DNA from: Bacteroidota bacterium
Lineage (GTDB): Bacteria; Bacteroidota; Kryptoniia; Kryptoniales; JAKASW01
Length of the DNA: 6,154 nucleotides
Assembly (NCBI GenBank): GCA_021796055.1
Contig: JAJYOS010000420.1
Span: 1-6,154, forward strand
Direction: 5' to 3'
The stretch's first letter is position 1; each line of letters begins with the position of its first letter. The notes under the pieces were generated by a model. The model searched no databases, had not been told where the DNA came from, and saw nothing but the letters and a program-made list of their open reading frames with translations. The position numbers and the translations under genes were made by a program. This document shows, one piece after another, positions 5,768 to 6,154 of this stretch.

Positions 5768-6154
5768 ACGCGGCCTTTAACTTTCAAATCGAGTACCAGC
5801 CAATTGACCAGGATATTTCGCGAATGCTTTCGATAGTCGAACTAGTCAAGCTCATCATTTCGAGAGAAATATCACCTCAAATATACCGATCTCAAATAAG
5901 GTGTTTTCGTAGGTCAATAACTCCACAGAGACTCCTTCACAAATTATCGAGGACCTTCGGGAACACCCACGAGGCGGTCTCTTCACTGAGAGCTTCTCTA
6001 CAACAACGCTTTTTCCTCGGCGATGCCAACCGGAAAGAATTCTACATAAACCTTATGACATCGCTGGGCGGGTTCGACCAGATCATGGACGATGCCGACC
6101 TCGTGCACGAGAACAAATTCCAGACGCTGGGATCGGAAGTCTATTCCTTCTCTG
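5740..6154 (+). CDS. Partial ORF with class I methyltransferase motifs, runs off the right edge
   Basis: On the + strand, codons in phase with base 6001 are open from 5740 to the end of the window. The convincing part is 6001-6154: RFFLGDANRKEFYINL, then GGFDQIMDDADLVHENKFQT. This matches the pattern G-D-x-x-x-x-x-F...FD-x-I-x-DD-x-x-x...T seen in class I SAM methyltransferases of glycan and antibiotic clusters (the demethylmacrocin or cephalosporin-hydroxylase-like group, usually FDIIIDDGSH). Third codon positions here are mostly G or C, as in a coding frame. Upstream there is no glycine-rich SAM motif, and the only ATG (5824) has no ribosome site and overlaps minus-strand FkbM-like remnants. 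I infer a gene whose beginning is lost or frameshifted. Whether the rest is intact lies outside the window. Confidence 0.4.
5855..5998 (-). pseudogene. Core fragments of a decayed FkbM-type methyltransferase
   Basis: Two overlapping minus-strand frames look like consecutive parts of an FkbM domain split by a frameshift. Frame one (5996-5940, stop 5939-5937) reads EALSEETASWVFPKVLDNL. Frame two (up to 5855) reads SVELLTYENTLFEIG from 5929 and then I-F-E-V-I-F-L-S-K before TGA 5857-5855. The second resembles the usual SVEV-x-TLDELL-x-E-x-GI-x-x-VDFLKIDVEG of the family, but stops exactly where KIDVEG should come. A third frame around 5760 reads VCQFQFG, reminiscent of the later IQFEFG strand, with stops on either side. 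With the FkbM-like tail at 5327-5575 this suggests one gene, or two similar ones, broken by several frameshifts and perhaps an insertion. The resemblance is by eye. Confidence 0.35.
5873..5903. repeat. Paired 8-base direct repeats inside a 5-base inverted repeat
   Basis: CTCAAATA occurs at 5876-5883 and again at 5891-5898, 15 bases apart. The block is bounded by CACCT (5873-5877) and AGGTG (5899-5903), which are inverted copies. Such a layout can be a protein-binding site, but it lies inside the supposed methyltransferase remnant and may be chance. Confidence 0.3.

Noticed and set aside
6001..6153. Minus-strand open frame containing VYVEFFPVGIAEEKALL, protein-like and at first suggestive of more FkbM sequence
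   Set aside because: Its codons are the exact complements of the + strand frame that holds the FD-x-I-x-DD methyltransferase motif and has the better codon pattern, so it is probably a shadow.
1..6154. Mobile elements, CRISPR arrays, tRNA or rRNA genes
   Set aside because: No transposase motifs, terminal inverted repeats, regularly spaced repeats or cloverleaf-like segments were seen on either strand.

Overview
The window looks like part of a bacterial gene cluster for a surface polysaccharide (O-antigen, capsule or exopolysaccharide). It holds three nearly full-length glycosyltransferase genes, one intact FkbM-type methyltransferase gene and the tail of a probable membrane protein. Purine-rich Shine-Dalgarno-like sites before several genes, GTG/ATG starts and one perfect TATAAT box indicate a bacterium. 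Base composition is intermediate. Nothing in the sequence lets me name a species or phylum.

Layout from left to right. Bases 1-95 hold the last codons of a + strand gene entering from outside, probably a membrane protein. After a 162-base gap comes a + strand GT4 (GT-B fold) glycosyltransferase at 258-1499. Bases 1500-1899 hold no gene I can recognise and lie between convergent genes. The minus strand then carries, read from right to left, a short ORF that looks like the end of an FkbM-like protein (5767-5327), a second GT4 glycosyltransferase (5287-4130), an intact FkbM methyltransferase (3944-2976) and a GT2 (GT-A fold) glycosyltransferase (2880-1900). The gap at 3945-4129 holds a hairpin, a promoter-like box and a short repeat, so the minus-strand genes may be two transcription units. 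The right end (about 5740-6154) looks degraded. On the minus strand, pieces resembling the core of an FkbM methyltransferase appear in different frames. On the + strand, an open frame that runs off the window carries motifs of another class I SAM methyltransferase.

How the genes fit together (inference): the three glycosyltransferases would each add one sugar to a lipid-linked oligosaccharide at the cytoplasmic face of the inner membrane. The FkbM enzyme would O-methylate a sugar. A flippase, polymerase or ligase, perhaps the gene ending at base 95, would handle export or assembly. Mixed strands, long gaps and gene remnants suggest a cluster that has been reshuffled by gene gain and loss. I found no clearly new biological system. 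The points most worth checking are the methyltransferase remnants at the right end and a 19-base near-repeat that links the promoter-like site of the FkbM gene to the interior of the neighbouring GT4 gene.
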